A DNA stretch of 50,182 nt. Origin: Hymenobacter sp. Lineage in GTDB: Bacteria > Bacteroidota > Bacteroidia > Cytophagales > Hymenobacteraceae. Shown piece after piece: positions 33,826 through 42,027 of the stretch. Position numbers and translations under genes: made by a program. The notes under the pieces were generated by a model. It did no database searches and was not told the origin of the DNA. It was given only the letters and a program-made list of their open reading frames with translations. The stretch is from NCBI GenBank assembly GCA_028288445.1, contig JAQBNT010000267.1, positions 1 to 50,182 of the forward strand, given 5' to 3'. Within the stretch, counting starts at the first letter, position 1. Every line of letters starts with the position of its first letter.

Positions 33826-34878
33826 CTACGGCCGCTCCGCCGCCGGCCGGCCGCGTCGCCAGATAAACCCGTCCAGCACGTAGTGCGTGGACTGCGGCAG
33901 GGCCAGCAGCGGCACCAGCCACATCAGCAGCGCGGGGCTGGCCACGGTGGGCAGCTGCTGAAACCAGCCGAACACCGCGCCGTGCTCGCGCCACACCAGC
34001 CCGTCCCAGAGGCCTTCTTCGAGAAAAGCGAAAAGCACCACCGCCCCCAGGAAAACGGCCAGCCCGTAGCGGCCGGCCCAGGCCCCGCGCCGCGTGGGGG
34101 CCGGGATGTGGGCCGGTTTCGGGCCGCCCGCCCACACCAGCGCCAGGTACGGAATGCCGTGCGACACCACGTTGAGCAGCGTAAAAGCCAGGTCGCCATT
34201 GAAGAGCACAATGCCCACGTACCACGACACCAGCGTGCCGCCCAGCAGCAGGTTGCGGGGCACATTCACGGTGCGGGTGCGCCACCAAAGCCAGCTTTCG
34301 CGGGCCGCGTAAGCCACCATCACCCCCCCATAGAGCACCGTGGCAATGGCGCGGCCGGCGGGCCAGTCGAACTGCACGAAGTCGCCCTCCACAAACCAGT
34401 TGAAGTTGCGCCCCGGCGAGAAGTGCCAGTAGAGCAGCGGGTAGATGGTGGCATAGTAAATCAGCGTCGGGGCCAGCCAGCGGCCGGGCGCGGGCGCATC
34501 GTGCCGGCTATAAATCCGCAGAAACCCGTACTGCTGCCGAATGAAGTGGAACACCGCCAGGTACGCCAGCGCCCGCCAGAACACCAGCCCGCCCAGGCTG
34601 TGCAGGGCCACGCCCGCCGCGTAGCAGGCCACCGGCACTGCCCACAGCAGCCCCCGCCGCTGCTGCCGCCGCACCGGGTCAAAGTACGTCTGGAACAGCG
34701 TGCCGTAAACGTGGGCCACGTCGATGAGCACCACCAGCGCCACCCAGGCCAGCAGCGGCATGGCGGCCGTGTGCCGATAGGGCGCGGGCAACAGCACCAC
34801 CACCAGCAGCGCCAGAAACGGCGGCGCGAGGATGAGCAGGCCATCGTAGCGCGGGGAGCGAATCCAGGGTTGGGGCAT
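33826..34878 (-). CDS. Polytopic membrane protein with conserved-looking His motifs
   Basis: 350 aa, about nine hydrophobic segments. His residues lie in or beside membrane segments: IDVAHVYGTLF, VFHFIRQQYGFLRIY, YWHFSPGRNFNW, VVSHGIPYLALVW and STHYVLDGFIWR. This pattern recalls intramembrane di-metal oxygenases such as Brp/Blh or fatty-acid desaturase-like folds, but no family signature is certain, so no function is assigned. It is the last gene of the minus-strand polyamine-like cluster, separated from the flavoprotein by dispersed repeat copy D. The 21-bp array abuts its stop codon. Confidence 0.75.
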   Translation of the reverse strand: MPQPWIRSPRYDGLLILAPPFLALLVVVLLPAPYRHTAAMPLLAWVALVVLIDVAHVYGTLFQTYFDPVRRQQRRGLLWAVPVACYAAGVALHSLGGLVFWRALAYLAVFHFIRQQYGFLRIYSRHDAPAPGRWLAPTLIYYATIYPLLYWHFSPGRNFNWFVEGDFVQFDWPAGRAIATVLYGGVMVAYAARESWLWWRTRTVNVPRNLLLGGTLVSWYVGIVLFNGDLAFTLLNVVSHGIPYLALVWAGGPKPAHIPAPTRRGAWAGRYGLAVFLGAVVLFAFLEEGLWDGLVWREHGAVFGWFQQLPTVASPALLMWLVPLLALPQSTHYVLDGFIWRRGRPAAERP

Positions 34879-34916
34879 GGGATTAGGGCGATATGGCTAG
34901 AATAGCTGGGAAGTTT

Positions 34917-35015
34917 GTCATCCTGAGCGCAGCGAAGGACCTTATCATGACTGCACTGTTTGCATTAATCAACCGGCGCAAGCGTGATAAGGTCCTTCAC
35001 TGCGCTCAGGATGAC
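34917..35015. repeat. Palindromic dispersed element, copy D
   Basis: Starts GTCATCCTGAGCGCAGCGAA with CCTTATCA and ends TGATAAGGTCC through CGCTCAGGATGAC. It resembles copy B most closely. Its right end overlaps the end of the flavoprotein gene: positions 35006-35015 encode that protein's final residues and its TGA stop. Confidence 0.94.
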
Positions 35016-36652
35016 AACGGGTTTCGCTCGTCACCCAGCATCTCCCGCGCCGCCCGAATCCCCTGATAAAACCCTTCCTCAAAAATCGAAATCCCGCTAA
35101 AATCCGTGTGCGCGAAAAACATCCGCCCCCGCACCGGCTGCATGGCCGCCGCCCGCCCCGCCCCCCAGAGCAGGTCCGGCGTGGGGGCCACCATGCCGTG
35201 GCCCCACACCCAAAGGTCGGCCTGCTGGAGGTAGGGCGTCACGCCGGGGTGGTAGGTTTCGAGCTCGGCCACCACGCGGGGCAGCCACTCGGCGTAGCTG
35301 GTTTGGTAGGCGCGGCGGCGGGCGGGGCCGGGCGCTTCGTCGGTGAGGGGCCAGTAGAGGGTGATGACCTTGGAACTGCCATCATCCTGTTTCAGCGACT
35401 GCTGCGTGGCATTGATGTAGCCCAGCGAGGCGCTGCCGTAGCGCACATTGTCCCAGCTCAGGGGGCGGCCGGGGCCTTGCGGCAGGCCGGCCACGGTGAG
35501 GTTGGCAATGAGCCAGGGCGCGTGGTGCAGGCTGCCGGGCGGCGGCAAGCGGTGGTTGGGAATGTTGGCCAGCAGGCGGTGGGCAATGTGCTGCGGCGTG
35601 GCCAGCAGCACCTGCCGGGCCCGCACGCGGGTGCTCTGGCGCGTAGCCACGCTGTAAACCAAGGCCTCAATGCCGGTGGCGGTTTCGCGCAGGTCGTAGG
35701 CCAGGGTTTGGGTGAGGATGGGCGCGCTGGCCTGGCGGCGCAGGTTCTCCACCAGAAAGTGGTTGCCCTCGGGCCAGGTCAGCACGTCGGAGCTGGTGGC
35801 GTTGTGGGCCTGGCCCTTGCGGCTGGCGAAGTAGTGCAGCCCCGCCCAGGCCGATACCTGCGTGGCGGTCGCGCCGTAGTCGTCGCGACAGGCGTAGTCC
35901 AGGTACCAGCGCAGGGCCGGCGCGGTGAAGCCCTCGCGGTCGAGGTAGGCGGCGAAGGGAATTTCATCGAGCCGCCGGTATTCTTCATCGGCCGAAGACT
36001 GGTCGAGGGGAATGCGAAAAACGTCGCGGCCATCGCGCCCCACGGCGGTTTTCAGCGTCTCCGCCAGCTTAAAGAACCGGGCCACCTGGGCCTGGTCAGC
36101 GGCGCTCAAACCCAGGCTGGGCACCAGCCCTTCCTGCCAGTGGCCTTCAATGTTGAGGCGCTCCTCGGGGTCGTGGCAGAGGTGGTAGTCATTATAAATG
36201 GGCCGGCCATCAGGGGCGTAACCGGTGAGGGTGCCGGCGGCCTGCAGAAACTCCAGTAGCTCCGTGTTGCGCACGTCGGGCACGGGCAGGTAGTGCGCGC
36301 CCCAGGGGTAGGCCGAGGCGGCGTTACGGCCGGCGCTGGCGTTGCCGCCGGTTGCGGGGGCCAGCTCCACCAGCAGCGTATCGGTTTGCCCGTGCCGGTG
36401 CAGCCAGCGCCGCGCCGACAGCCCCGCCACCCCGCCGCCGATGATGAGCACCTCGTTTTCAATGGTTTGGGTGGGCGCGGGAATCCGGCTTGGGTCGCGC
36501 AGCAGGTGGCCGGTGACGGCATCCTGGCCCAGCAGCCGGCCTGTGATGTGGGCCAGCGGATTGGTAGGCGCGCAGCCGGGGAGGGCCGGCAGCAGCAGCG
36601 CCCCGGTGAGGGCCGCGCCGCTTTGGGCCAGGAAGGAGCGACGGGTGGGCAT
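35006..36652 (-). CDS. FAD-dependent (amine oxidase-like) oxidoreductase, Tat lipoprotein
   Basis: 548 aa. The N-terminus has a twin-arginine motif TRRSFLA (Arg4-Arg5), a hydrophobic stretch and an LPGC lipobox (Cys27), so it is probably exported folded with FAD and lipid-anchored. The FAD dinucleotide fold is EVLIIGGGVAGLSARRWL (GGGVAG at residues 72-77), followed by an Asn/Gly-rich flavin-binding stretch GGNASAGRNAASAYPWGAHY. The overall plan fits the flavin amine oxidase/protoporphyrinogen oxidase superfamily; the substrate is unknown. Its place downstream of a spermidine synthase suggests an amine substrate (inference). ATG at 36652 is used; repeat copy D supplies its stop codon. Confidence 0.83.
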   Translation of the reverse strand: MPTRRSFLAQSGAALTGALLLPALPGCAPTNPLAHITGRLLGQDAVTGHLLRDPSRIPAPTQTIENEVLIIGGGVAGLSARRWLHRHGQTDTLLVELAPATGGNASAGRNAASAYPWGAHYLPVPDVRNTELLEFLQAAGTLTGYAPDGRPIYNDYHLCHDPEERLNIEGHWQEGLVPSLGLSAADQAQVARFFKLAETLKTAVGRDGRDVFRIPLDQSSADEEYRRLDEIPFAAYLDREGFTAPALRWYLDYACRDDYGATATQVSAWAGLHYFASRKGQAHNATSSDVLTWPEGNHFLVENLRRQASAPILTQTLAYDLRETATGIEALVYSVATRQSTRVRARQVLLATPQHIAHRLLANIPNHRLPPPGSLHHAPWLIANLTVAGLPQGPGRPLSWDNVRYGSASLGYINATQQSLKQDDGSSKVITLYWPLTDEAPGPARRRAYQTSYAEWLPRVVAELETYHPGVTPYLQQADLWVWGHGMVAPTPDLLWGAGRAAAMQPVRGRMFFAHTDFSGISIFEEGFYQGIRAAREMLGDERNPLSS

Positions 36653-36683
36653 GGCGTTAGGGACGGAAGAGAGGAAATAAAAC

Positions 36684-36770
36684 GTCATGCAGAGCGCAGC
36701 GAAGCATCTTTACCGCAATAGTAAATGATATGCTTTCACGGTAAAGATGCTTCGCTGCGCTCTGCATGAC
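36684..36770. repeat. Palindromic dispersed element, copy E
   Basis: Starts GTCATGCAGAGCGCAGCGAA, includes AGCATCTTTACCGCAATAGT, ends GCGCTCTGCATGAC. It resembles copy G (same TACCGCAATAGTAAA core). It lies in the 140-bp gap between the spermidine synthase and flavoprotein genes. Confidence 0.94.
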
Positions 36771-36792
36771 AGGCTTATAAAAATGCCCTGCA

Positions 36793-38370
36793 TCAATGCA
36801 CGTACGGCCCCCAGTCCTCCTCGAAATACCGCACCAGCACCTGGTTGTTCAGCTGGTTAACCTCCGTGGGTACTTCGCTCATATCGGGCGGGAAGCGCAG
36901 CATGTCGTGAATGGTGGCGGGCGTGATGTAGCGCAAGCCCGTCGGCAGCGGGCTTATGTCGCCACGCCAGTGCGTGTCGGGGCCGGCCAGCACGAAGCCC
37001 CATTCGCCGAAGGAAGGCACGTAGAGGTGGTAGGGAATGGTGTGCAGCCCCACCGCCGCCAGCGTGTGCGCCACGCACCAGAACGACTGCCGGGCCAGAA
37101 ACGGCGAGGTGCTTTGCACCACCAGCCGGCCACCGGGGGCCAGCCGCTTCACCAGCGCCGTGTAGAACGCTGCCGAATACAGCTTGCCGATGGAGTAGTT
37201 GCCGGGGTCGGGGAAGTCGACGATGATGGCATCGTAGCGCGTGGTGTCCTGCCGAATCCATTGGTAGGCATCGGCGTTGATGACCTGCACTTTGGGGTCG
37301 TTCAGGGAGCCCTTGTTGAGGGCCAGCAGCAGCTCGTTGTGTTGGAATAATTCGGTCATGCCCGCGTCGAGGTCGACCAATTTGATGCTGGTGAGGCGCG
37401 GGTATTTCAGCAGCTCGCGCACGGCCAGGCCGTCGCCGCCGCCCATCACCAGCACCCGGCGGGCCTGGGGCAGGGCCTGCATGAGCGGGTGCACCAGGGC
37501 CTCGTGGTAGCGGTACTCATCGGCGGAGCTGAACTGCAGGTTGCCGTTGAGGAACAGGCGCAGTTCGCGCGGGTTGCGGGTGAGCACGATGCGCTGGTAG
37601 GGCGTTGATTTCGAGTAGATAACCTGGTCCTGAAACGCCAGCGTTTCGGTATAGGCCAGCAGCTTGTTGGCGAAGCCGAACAGCACCGCAAGCCCCAGCA
37701 GCGCCGCCGCTATGCCCACGCCGAAGCGCCGCCGGTAGGGCCGCGTTTCGGGGAAGCGGGCCAGCACCACGGCGGCCACGGCCAGGTTCAAGGCCCCGAA
37801 AACCAGCGAAGTACGAATTAGCCCCAGCTGCGGCACCAGCACCAGTGGAAATATCAGCGATGCAAGTAGCGCCCCCACGTAATCGAAGGTGAACACCCGC
37901 GCCACCAAATCCTTGAACGGGTAGCGGTGCTCTAGAATCCGCATCAGCAGCGGGATTTCCAGCCCCACCAATATGCCCGTGAGGCCCACCAGCGTGTAGA
38001 GCAGCAGCCGGAACGAGGCCACGTACTCGAACGATACGAACAGCAGCGGGGCCATGCACCCGCCCACGATGCCCACCAGAATTTCGAGCCGGATAAACCA
38101 GCGCAGCAGCGAGCCCTCCAGAAACTTAGAGAGCCATGAGCCGATACCCATTGCAAACAGATACGCCCCGATGATGGTCGAAAACTGCGTGACGGAGTCG
38201 CCCAGCAGGTAGGAGGCCAGGGTGCCGGCAATCAGCTCATAAATCAGCCCGCAGGTGGCGATGACGGCCACTGCCGCCAGCAGCAGGCCCGGCAGCCGCG
38301 CCTCGGGGCCGGCCGTGGCGGATGCGACATTTGGCGCTTCAGCGGCGGGCGCTTCCAGCAACTCAGCCAT
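36793..38370 (-). CDS. speE: Membrane-domain spermidine synthase (polyamine aminopropyltransferase)
   Basis: 525 aa, longer than soluble SpeE (about 290). Residues about 25-235 carry seven or so transmembrane helices; about 250-510 are the synthase fold with SAM-type binding motif RVLVMGGGDGLAVRELL (GGGDG about 309-313), acidic LVDLDAGMTELF and DAIIVDFPDPGNYSIGKLYS. It is related to aminopropyltransferases that use decarboxylated AdoMet. The FPDPGNYS loop differs from the family's usual S(T/S)DP(I/V)GP, so acceptor specificity is open. Its start overlaps the end of the DUF350 gene by 8 bp, indicating translational coupling. Confidence 0.9.
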   Translation of the reverse strand: MAELLEAPAAEAPNVASATAGPEARLPGLLLAAVAVIATCGLIYELIAGTLASYLLGDSVTQFSTIIGAYLFAMGIGSWLSKFLEGSLLRWFIRLEILVGIVGGCMAPLLFVSFEYVASFRLLLYTLVGLTGILVGLEIPLLMRILEHRYPFKDLVARVFTFDYVGALLASLIFPLVLVPQLGLIRTSLVFGALNLAVAAVVLARFPETRPYRRRFGVGIAAALLGLAVLFGFANKLLAYTETLAFQDQVIYSKSTPYQRIVLTRNPRELRLFLNGNLQFSSADEYRYHEALVHPLMQALPQARRVLVMGGGDGLAVRELLKYPRLTSIKLVDLDAGMTELFQHNELLLALNKGSLNDPKVQVINADAYQWIRQDTTRYDAIIVDFPDPGNYSIGKLYSAAFYTALVKRLAPGGRLVVQSTSPFLARQSFWCVAHTLAAVGLHTIPYHLYVPSFGEWGFVLAGPDTHWRGDISPLPTGLRYITPATIHDMLRFPPDMSEVPTEVNQLNNQVLVRYFEEDWGPYVH

Positions 38371-38578
38371 GAATGGCGGCGCTGATGATGAGGGCCACGG
38401 CCAGCATAAAGGCCGCGCCGAGAATGGCCAGGGCGGTGTTGTGCTCCTCCATTATTTCCTTGCGCAACGTGCCCGGCGTCAGCTTATTGAACAAGTAAAA
38501 GCTGACGACCAGAATAACGATGCCGAGCAGCGAATAGATGATGGAAGCCGCGAAGGCTTTGGCGTTGAGGTATTCCAT
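38363..38578 (-). CDS. DUF350 small membrane protein
   Basis: 71 aa with two transmembrane helices (SIIYSLLGIVILVVSFYLF and TALAILGAAFMLAVALIIS). The linking segment NKLTPGTLRKEIMEEHNTA and the AILGAAFML helix match DUF350, here as a single unit instead of the common two-unit form. The family (YjfL-like) has no proven function; comparative genomics links it with PspA-type envelope stress and spermidine synthase-like genes (recalled, not checked). It lies between a small membrane protein and speE. Confidence 0.87.
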   Translation of the reverse strand: MEYLNAKAFAASIIYSLLGIVILVVSFYLFNKLTPGTLRKEIMEEHNTALAILGAAFMLAVALIISAAIHG

Positions 38579-38602
38579 GGGGGAGGGGCTGGGCGTAATG
38601 GA

Positions 38603-38806
38603 TTACTTGTGAAAATACAGGCCGCGCCCGGCGTGGCCGTGGCTGCCGCGCGCGCCGGGCGCGTTCAGGGTTTCGGTGCTCTCGTTGTCGTCGCCGAGCA
38701 GGCGGGTGCCGGTGGCGGTGCCCCAGGCAAACCAGGCCAGCGGCAGGAGCAGCAGCAGCGCGTAGAGGCCTACCGGGCGTAGGGAAATGAGGAGGCGTTC
38801 GAGCAT
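38603..38806 (-). CDS. Small single-pass membrane protein
   Basis: 67 aa. One transmembrane segment (PVGLYALLLLLPLAWFAWG, about residues 11-29), then a short polar tail containing DDNESTETLNAPGARGSHGH. No family recognised. It starts 11 bp after the DUF4178 stop and ends 24 bp before the DUF350 start, so it is part of the same operon. The frame is open further upstream inside the DUF4178 gene; ATG at 38806 is the natural start after that gene's stop. Confidence 0.7.
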   Translation of the reverse strand: MLERLLISLRPVGLYALLLLLPLAWFAWGTATGTRLLGDDNESTETLNAPGARGSHGHAGRGLYFHK

Positions 38807-38817
38807 TATGGGGCGGG

Positions 38818-40146
38818 TTAGCTGTCGGTGGGGCCGTAGTCGCTTTGGCTCCAGCGGGCCGTTTCGTGGCTGGCACGGCGGATGTACTGCCAAGTGGGGT
38901 AAATCAGCAGCAGGAACAGCACGATGAAAAAGTTGGACCACAGCGGCGGGTCGGCTGTCACGCGCACGTCGATTTGGGGCGCGGCGGGGCCGGCTTCGGT
39001 GAAGGGGTAGAAGTTGAGGTGGTAGCGCCCGGCGGGCACCCGCGAGAGCACGGCATCGGCATCGCGGCTGCCTTCGCGCCAGCTTTCGCCCCCTTCCACG
39101 CCGCTGTAAAACTCAATGTTTTTGGTGAACTCGAAGCCCTGGCCGGTTTGCTCGTTCACGAGGCTCACGGGCAGCTCCAGCCACTGGTTGTTGAGCGACG
39201 TGGTGAGGTCGACCTGCAAAGCCGCCGGGTGGTCAAGTGTGAACGAGGGCGACACGATGACTTTGCCCGTGCCGGGGGCCGATTTGGCAGCGGTGTCAGC
39301 CTCCACTTGCAGGCTGGCCTGAAGCAGCGTCGTGTCGGGGTGGCGGACGTGCTGCCCAATCTGAAGCAGCAGCAGCAGCCCAAACGCCAGCGTCGTGAGC
39401 AGCGACAGCGCCGGCCAGCTGGCTTTCACGGGGTCGGGCTGCACGGCCCCCACGCCATCCCGGGGCGGCATTTTACTGGCATCCAGACTGAAAGCTTTGG
39501 CCACGTCGTGGGGTTCGATATGCTCGGCGCGATACCAAGTGTCTTTGCCCTTGTTTCGTTCCTGCACCAGCATCACCGGCGGGCTGATAAACTCTGAAAT
39601 ACTCAGTTGGTCGTCGCCCTCAATGTTCCAGTCAAACTCACCCACGGCATACACCACCCGCGACTGGTAGCGGTTGTAAAGCCGATAGGTAGCATCGGGC
39701 TGGCTGACACTGGCGCGCCGGCCTCTGGCACCATCTACCCGGTAGGCGCGCTTGGCGGGCCGAATGACCATCCAGTGGCCGTTGAATAGAGATAATTGCG
39801 CGTAGTCATTGGTAATAGGTTGATAAACCTGATATTCCAACCAGTTGTATTGCAGCTTGCCATTGCGGGCCAGCTCGGCACGCTCCACGATGCCGATTAC
39901 CCGGCAGGGCTGGCCATCAAGTGTCCCGGACGTACCGACCGGCAACAGGCTGATGTTGCCGGAAGGCTGTTTGTTATAATTGCCAAATACCTTGGGGTTT
40001 TGCTCACCCGAATACTTGAAATACGCGTGGCAGTGCGGGCAGGCGTAGTATTCGCTGCCTGCCACGTCATAGTACGTGATGCTGGCGTGGCACTCGGGGC
40101 AGTCCAGTTGGGCCGATTCGGGCCGGGGCGCAGCGGTTTCGCTCAT
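38818..40146 (-). CDS. DUF4178 zinc-ribbon membrane protein
   Basis: 442 aa. N-terminal zinc ribbon (CPEC about residues 16-19 and CPHC about 37-40). Two DUF4178 regions follow, about 50-130 (GTLDGQPCRVIGIVERAEL) and about 130-215 (YRVDGARGRRASVSQPD, VVYAVGEFDWNIE). After that come a transmembrane helix (ALSLLTTLAFGLLLLLQIG), an extracytoplasmic beta-rich domain and a final transmembrane helix (FFIVLFLLLIYPTW). DUF4178 has no proven activity. Its ATG overlaps the SpeD-like stop by 4 bp (ATGA), indicating coupled translation. Confidence 0.87.
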   Translation of the reverse strand: MSETAAPRPESAQLDCPECHASITYYDVAGSEYYACPHCHAYFKYSGEQNPKVFGNYNKQPSGNISLLPVGTSGTLDGQPCRVIGIVERAELARNGKLQYNWLEYQVYQPITNDYAQLSLFNGHWMVIRPAKRAYRVDGARGRRASVSQPDATYRLYNRYQSRVVYAVGEFDWNIEGDDQLSISEFISPPVMLVQERNKGKDTWYRAEHIEPHDVAKAFSLDASKMPPRDGVGAVQPDPVKASWPALSLLTTLAFGLLLLLQIGQHVRHPDTTLLQASLQVEADTAAKSAPGTGKVIVSPSFTLDHPAALQVDLTTSLNNQWLELPVSLVNEQTGQGFEFTKNIEFYSGVEGGESWREGSRDADAVLSRVPAGRYHLNFYPFTEAGPAAPQIDVRVTADPPLWSNFFIVLFLLLIYPTWQYIRRASHETARWSQSDYGPTDS

Positions 40147-40511
40147 CGGCGGACTTCGGTTTTGGTGAGCTCGGTGCCGCCGAAAAACGCCAGCGTGGCC
40201 GCGTAGATGCCGCGCACCGTGGCCGCATTATCGCGCCGGAAGTTGGAGAGAAACACGTCGAAGGTAGCCAGCCCGTGCTCGGGCCAGGTGTGGATGCTCA
40301 GGTGCGACTCGGTGAGGGCCAGCACGGCGGTGAATCCTCCCGGGCCGGTTTCGTCGGCCGGGAAGCTGTGGTAGGCTTCGCCTACCTTTTCCAGCCCGAA
40401 GGCCAGTACCTGGGCATCGAAGAAGGTGCGGCAAGCCTTGGCATCGCGCAGGGCCGGGGCCGGAGCCGCGAAGGTGGCCAGAATGTGCAGGCCGGGCGTA
40501 TAATCAGGCAT
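40143..40511 (-). CDS. speD: SpeD-like pyruvoyl-dependent decarboxylase, catalytic Cys replaced
   Basis: 122 aa, the size of bacterial class 1B AdoMet decarboxylase, which self-cleaves to form a pyruvoyl group and makes decarboxylated AdoMet for spermidine synthesis. The processing site is TESHLSIHTWPEHG (cleavage Ser69, His74). Aligned by eye to T. maritima SpeD, its catalytic Cys83 falls at Ser89 (FDVFLSN instead of DxFTCG). Some SpeD relatives have changed substrate to ornithine or arginine, so the substrate should not be assumed. ATG at 40511 starts the conserved fold. It is the first gene of a tightly coupled minus-strand operon. Confidence 0.87.
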   Translation of the reverse strand: MPDYTPGLHILATFAAPAPALRDAKACRTFFDAQVLAFGLEKVGEAYHSFPADETGPGGFTAVLALTESHLSIHTWPEHGLATFDVFLSNFRRDNAATVRGIYAATLAFFGGTELTKTEVRR

Positions 40512-40641
40512 GGAAAGGAGCGCGGGGCAAGCGCGGCGGCAAGATAGGGAGCGGAACGGGTTGATATTTGGCCGAAGCTTGCCGGCTGAATCGCCGGACC
40601 CGACCAATCTATTACAAAACGCCCTGTCACTCTCCATCGCC

Positions 40642-41541
40642 ATGACGGCCACCATTATTTCCGAAAACCAAATCCCCGGCCTGCCTTCGGCCTCCGGCGT
40701 CGAAATCATCGGGCCAGTGGCCTACGTCATTGGCGATGATTCGCCCTATCTCTATCAGCTCGACGCGGCCACGCTGGCCCTCACCGGCCGCATTGCCCTG
40801 TTCGAGGCGGCTGCCGACTTCGCTTCCGGCCGCATTGCCAAGCCGGTAAAGCCCGACCTGGAGTGCATGGTGGCCCTGACCTGGCCCGACGGCCGTGCCG
40901 GCCTGCTGCTGCTTGGCTCGGGCAGCCGGCCCAACCGGGCGCGCGGCTGGTTTGTGCCCGCCGCAGGGCCGCAACTGCCCGAAGCGGTGGACCTGACGGC
41001 CCTCTACGCCGCCCTCGCCGCCCACCTGCCCGCCGGCGTGGTCCTCAACCTCGAAGCCGCTGCTACCACCGATACCGAGCTGCTGCTGTTTCAGCGCACC
41101 GTGGGCCGGGCCGATGCGGCGCTGCTCTATGTGCTGCCGCTGGCCGAAACGCTGGCTTTCCTCACGAGTAAAACGGGCACAAACCCGCCCACCGCGCACC
41201 AATTGGTGTTTGAGTTGCCGCTGATTGAGGGATGCCCGGCCGGCTTTTCCGGGGCCACGTTCGTGGATGGGCGTTTGTTCGTGGCGGCCTCAGTAGAGAA
41301 TACCGCCGATGCCGTGCTTGATGGCGCGGTGCTGGGCTCGTTCGTGGGCGTGGTGGATGTGGCGGCGCACACCGCGACTTTTGCCCGGCTGGCCTGGGCC
41401 GATGGCCGGCCATACTACGGCAAGGTGGAAGGGCTGGCCGTGCGCCAGCAGCTGGCCGATGGCCAGTTTGAGCTCCTGCTCGTGACCGATGACGACGCGG
41501 GCGGCAGCACCGCTGCCACGGCCCACCTGCGGCTGAATTAG
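40642..41541 (+). CDS. Uncharacterised beta-propeller-like protein
   Basis: 299 aa, no signal peptide. Repeated beta-strand blocks (GPVAYVIGDDSPYLYQLDAA, RAGLLLLGSGSRPNRAR, GATFVDGRLFVAASVE, QFELLLVTDDDAGGS) suggest a propeller. The acidic VTDDDAGGS near the C-terminus may bind a cation. I recall a similar Cytophagales family with a DUF name but cannot place it. ATG at 40642 (MTATIISENQIPGLPSASG) is preferred; the frame is open 44 codons upstream, overlapping the divergent speD start. Its stop overlaps by 4 bp the stop of the next minus-strand gene. Confidence 0.7.
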   Translation: MTATIISENQIPGLPSASGVEIIGPVAYVIGDDSPYLYQLDAATLALTGRIALFEAAADFASGRIAKPVKPDLECMVALTWPDGRAGLLLLGSGSRPNRARGWFVPAAGPQLPEAVDLTALYAALAAHLPAGVVLNLEAAATTDTELLLFQRTVGRADAALLYVLPLAETLAFLTSKTGTNPPTAHQLVFELPLIEGCPAGFSGATFVDGRLFVAASVENTADAVLDGAVLGSFVGVVDVAAHTATFARLAWADGRPYYGKVEGLAVRQQLADGQFELLLVTDDDAGGSTAATAHLRLN

Positions 41542-41960
41542 TTTGACTCAGGCGGTTCGGGCAACTGGAGCAGCCACTCGGTCGCTTCCTGTTCGGTGGC
41601 GAAGAGGCGGTAGGTGAGGGCTGAATTCTGCTGAATCGTGCTTACCACCGAATCCAGGGCCAGGCGGGCATACACATCAGTTGGGATGATGATGGCCCCG
41701 AACAGTGGGTAGCCGTCGCTGGCGCTCCGGGCCAGCCAGTCCTGGCCAATCCACTGCCGCTCCTCGTCGGTGAACGGGGCCATGTGGCGTTGGTCGGCCA
41801 GCATTTTGTGCCAGCCGTGGCGGCGCAGCAGGTGATGGGTGTGGGTCAGGAAAGCCTGGAAAACAGCAAAATTCCGGGGCGCTTCGGTGTATTGCACCAA
41901 GGCGTAGCCGTCGGGATGCTCAAGCAAGCGCCCAACCGGATTCTCAAAATATAAACGCAT
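41538..41960 (-). CDS. Uncharacterised protein, paralogue of the divergent neighbour (STAS/SpoIIAA-like size)
   Basis: 140 aa, cytoplasmic. Begins MRLYFENPVGRLLEHPDGYA and ends RLFATEQEATEWLLQLP. The final EQEATEWL and the ALDSVVSTIQQNSALTYRLF pattern resemble STAS/SpoIIAA-like sensor folds found in many Bacteroidota (AEAWL-type ends), but this is uncertain. It aligns over its whole length with the protein at 42028-42591 (FENPVGRLLEHPDGYALVQY against FQNAAGKVFYQPAGFVRLVW; TEQEATEWL against TMEEAEEWL). Confidence 0.7.
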   Translation of the reverse strand: MRLYFENPVGRLLEHPDGYALVQYTEAPRNFAVFQAFLTHTHHLLRRHGWHKMLADQRHMAPFTDEERQWIGQDWLARSASDGYPLFGAIIIPTDVYARLALDSVVSTIQQNSALTYRLFATEQEATEWLLQLPEPPESN

Positions 41961-42027
41961 ACTATAATTAACTAATGCAATGAGATAGAGCTAGAAAGCG
42001 AATCAAATGTTCAGCCTGTAATAATAG

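Noticed and set aside
33311..34288. Minus-strand frame with HCPGTVA repeats across the second 21-bp array
   Set aside because: It overlaps the OmpA gene end and the membrane protein out of frame; the repeat peptide is a by-product of the 21-bp period.
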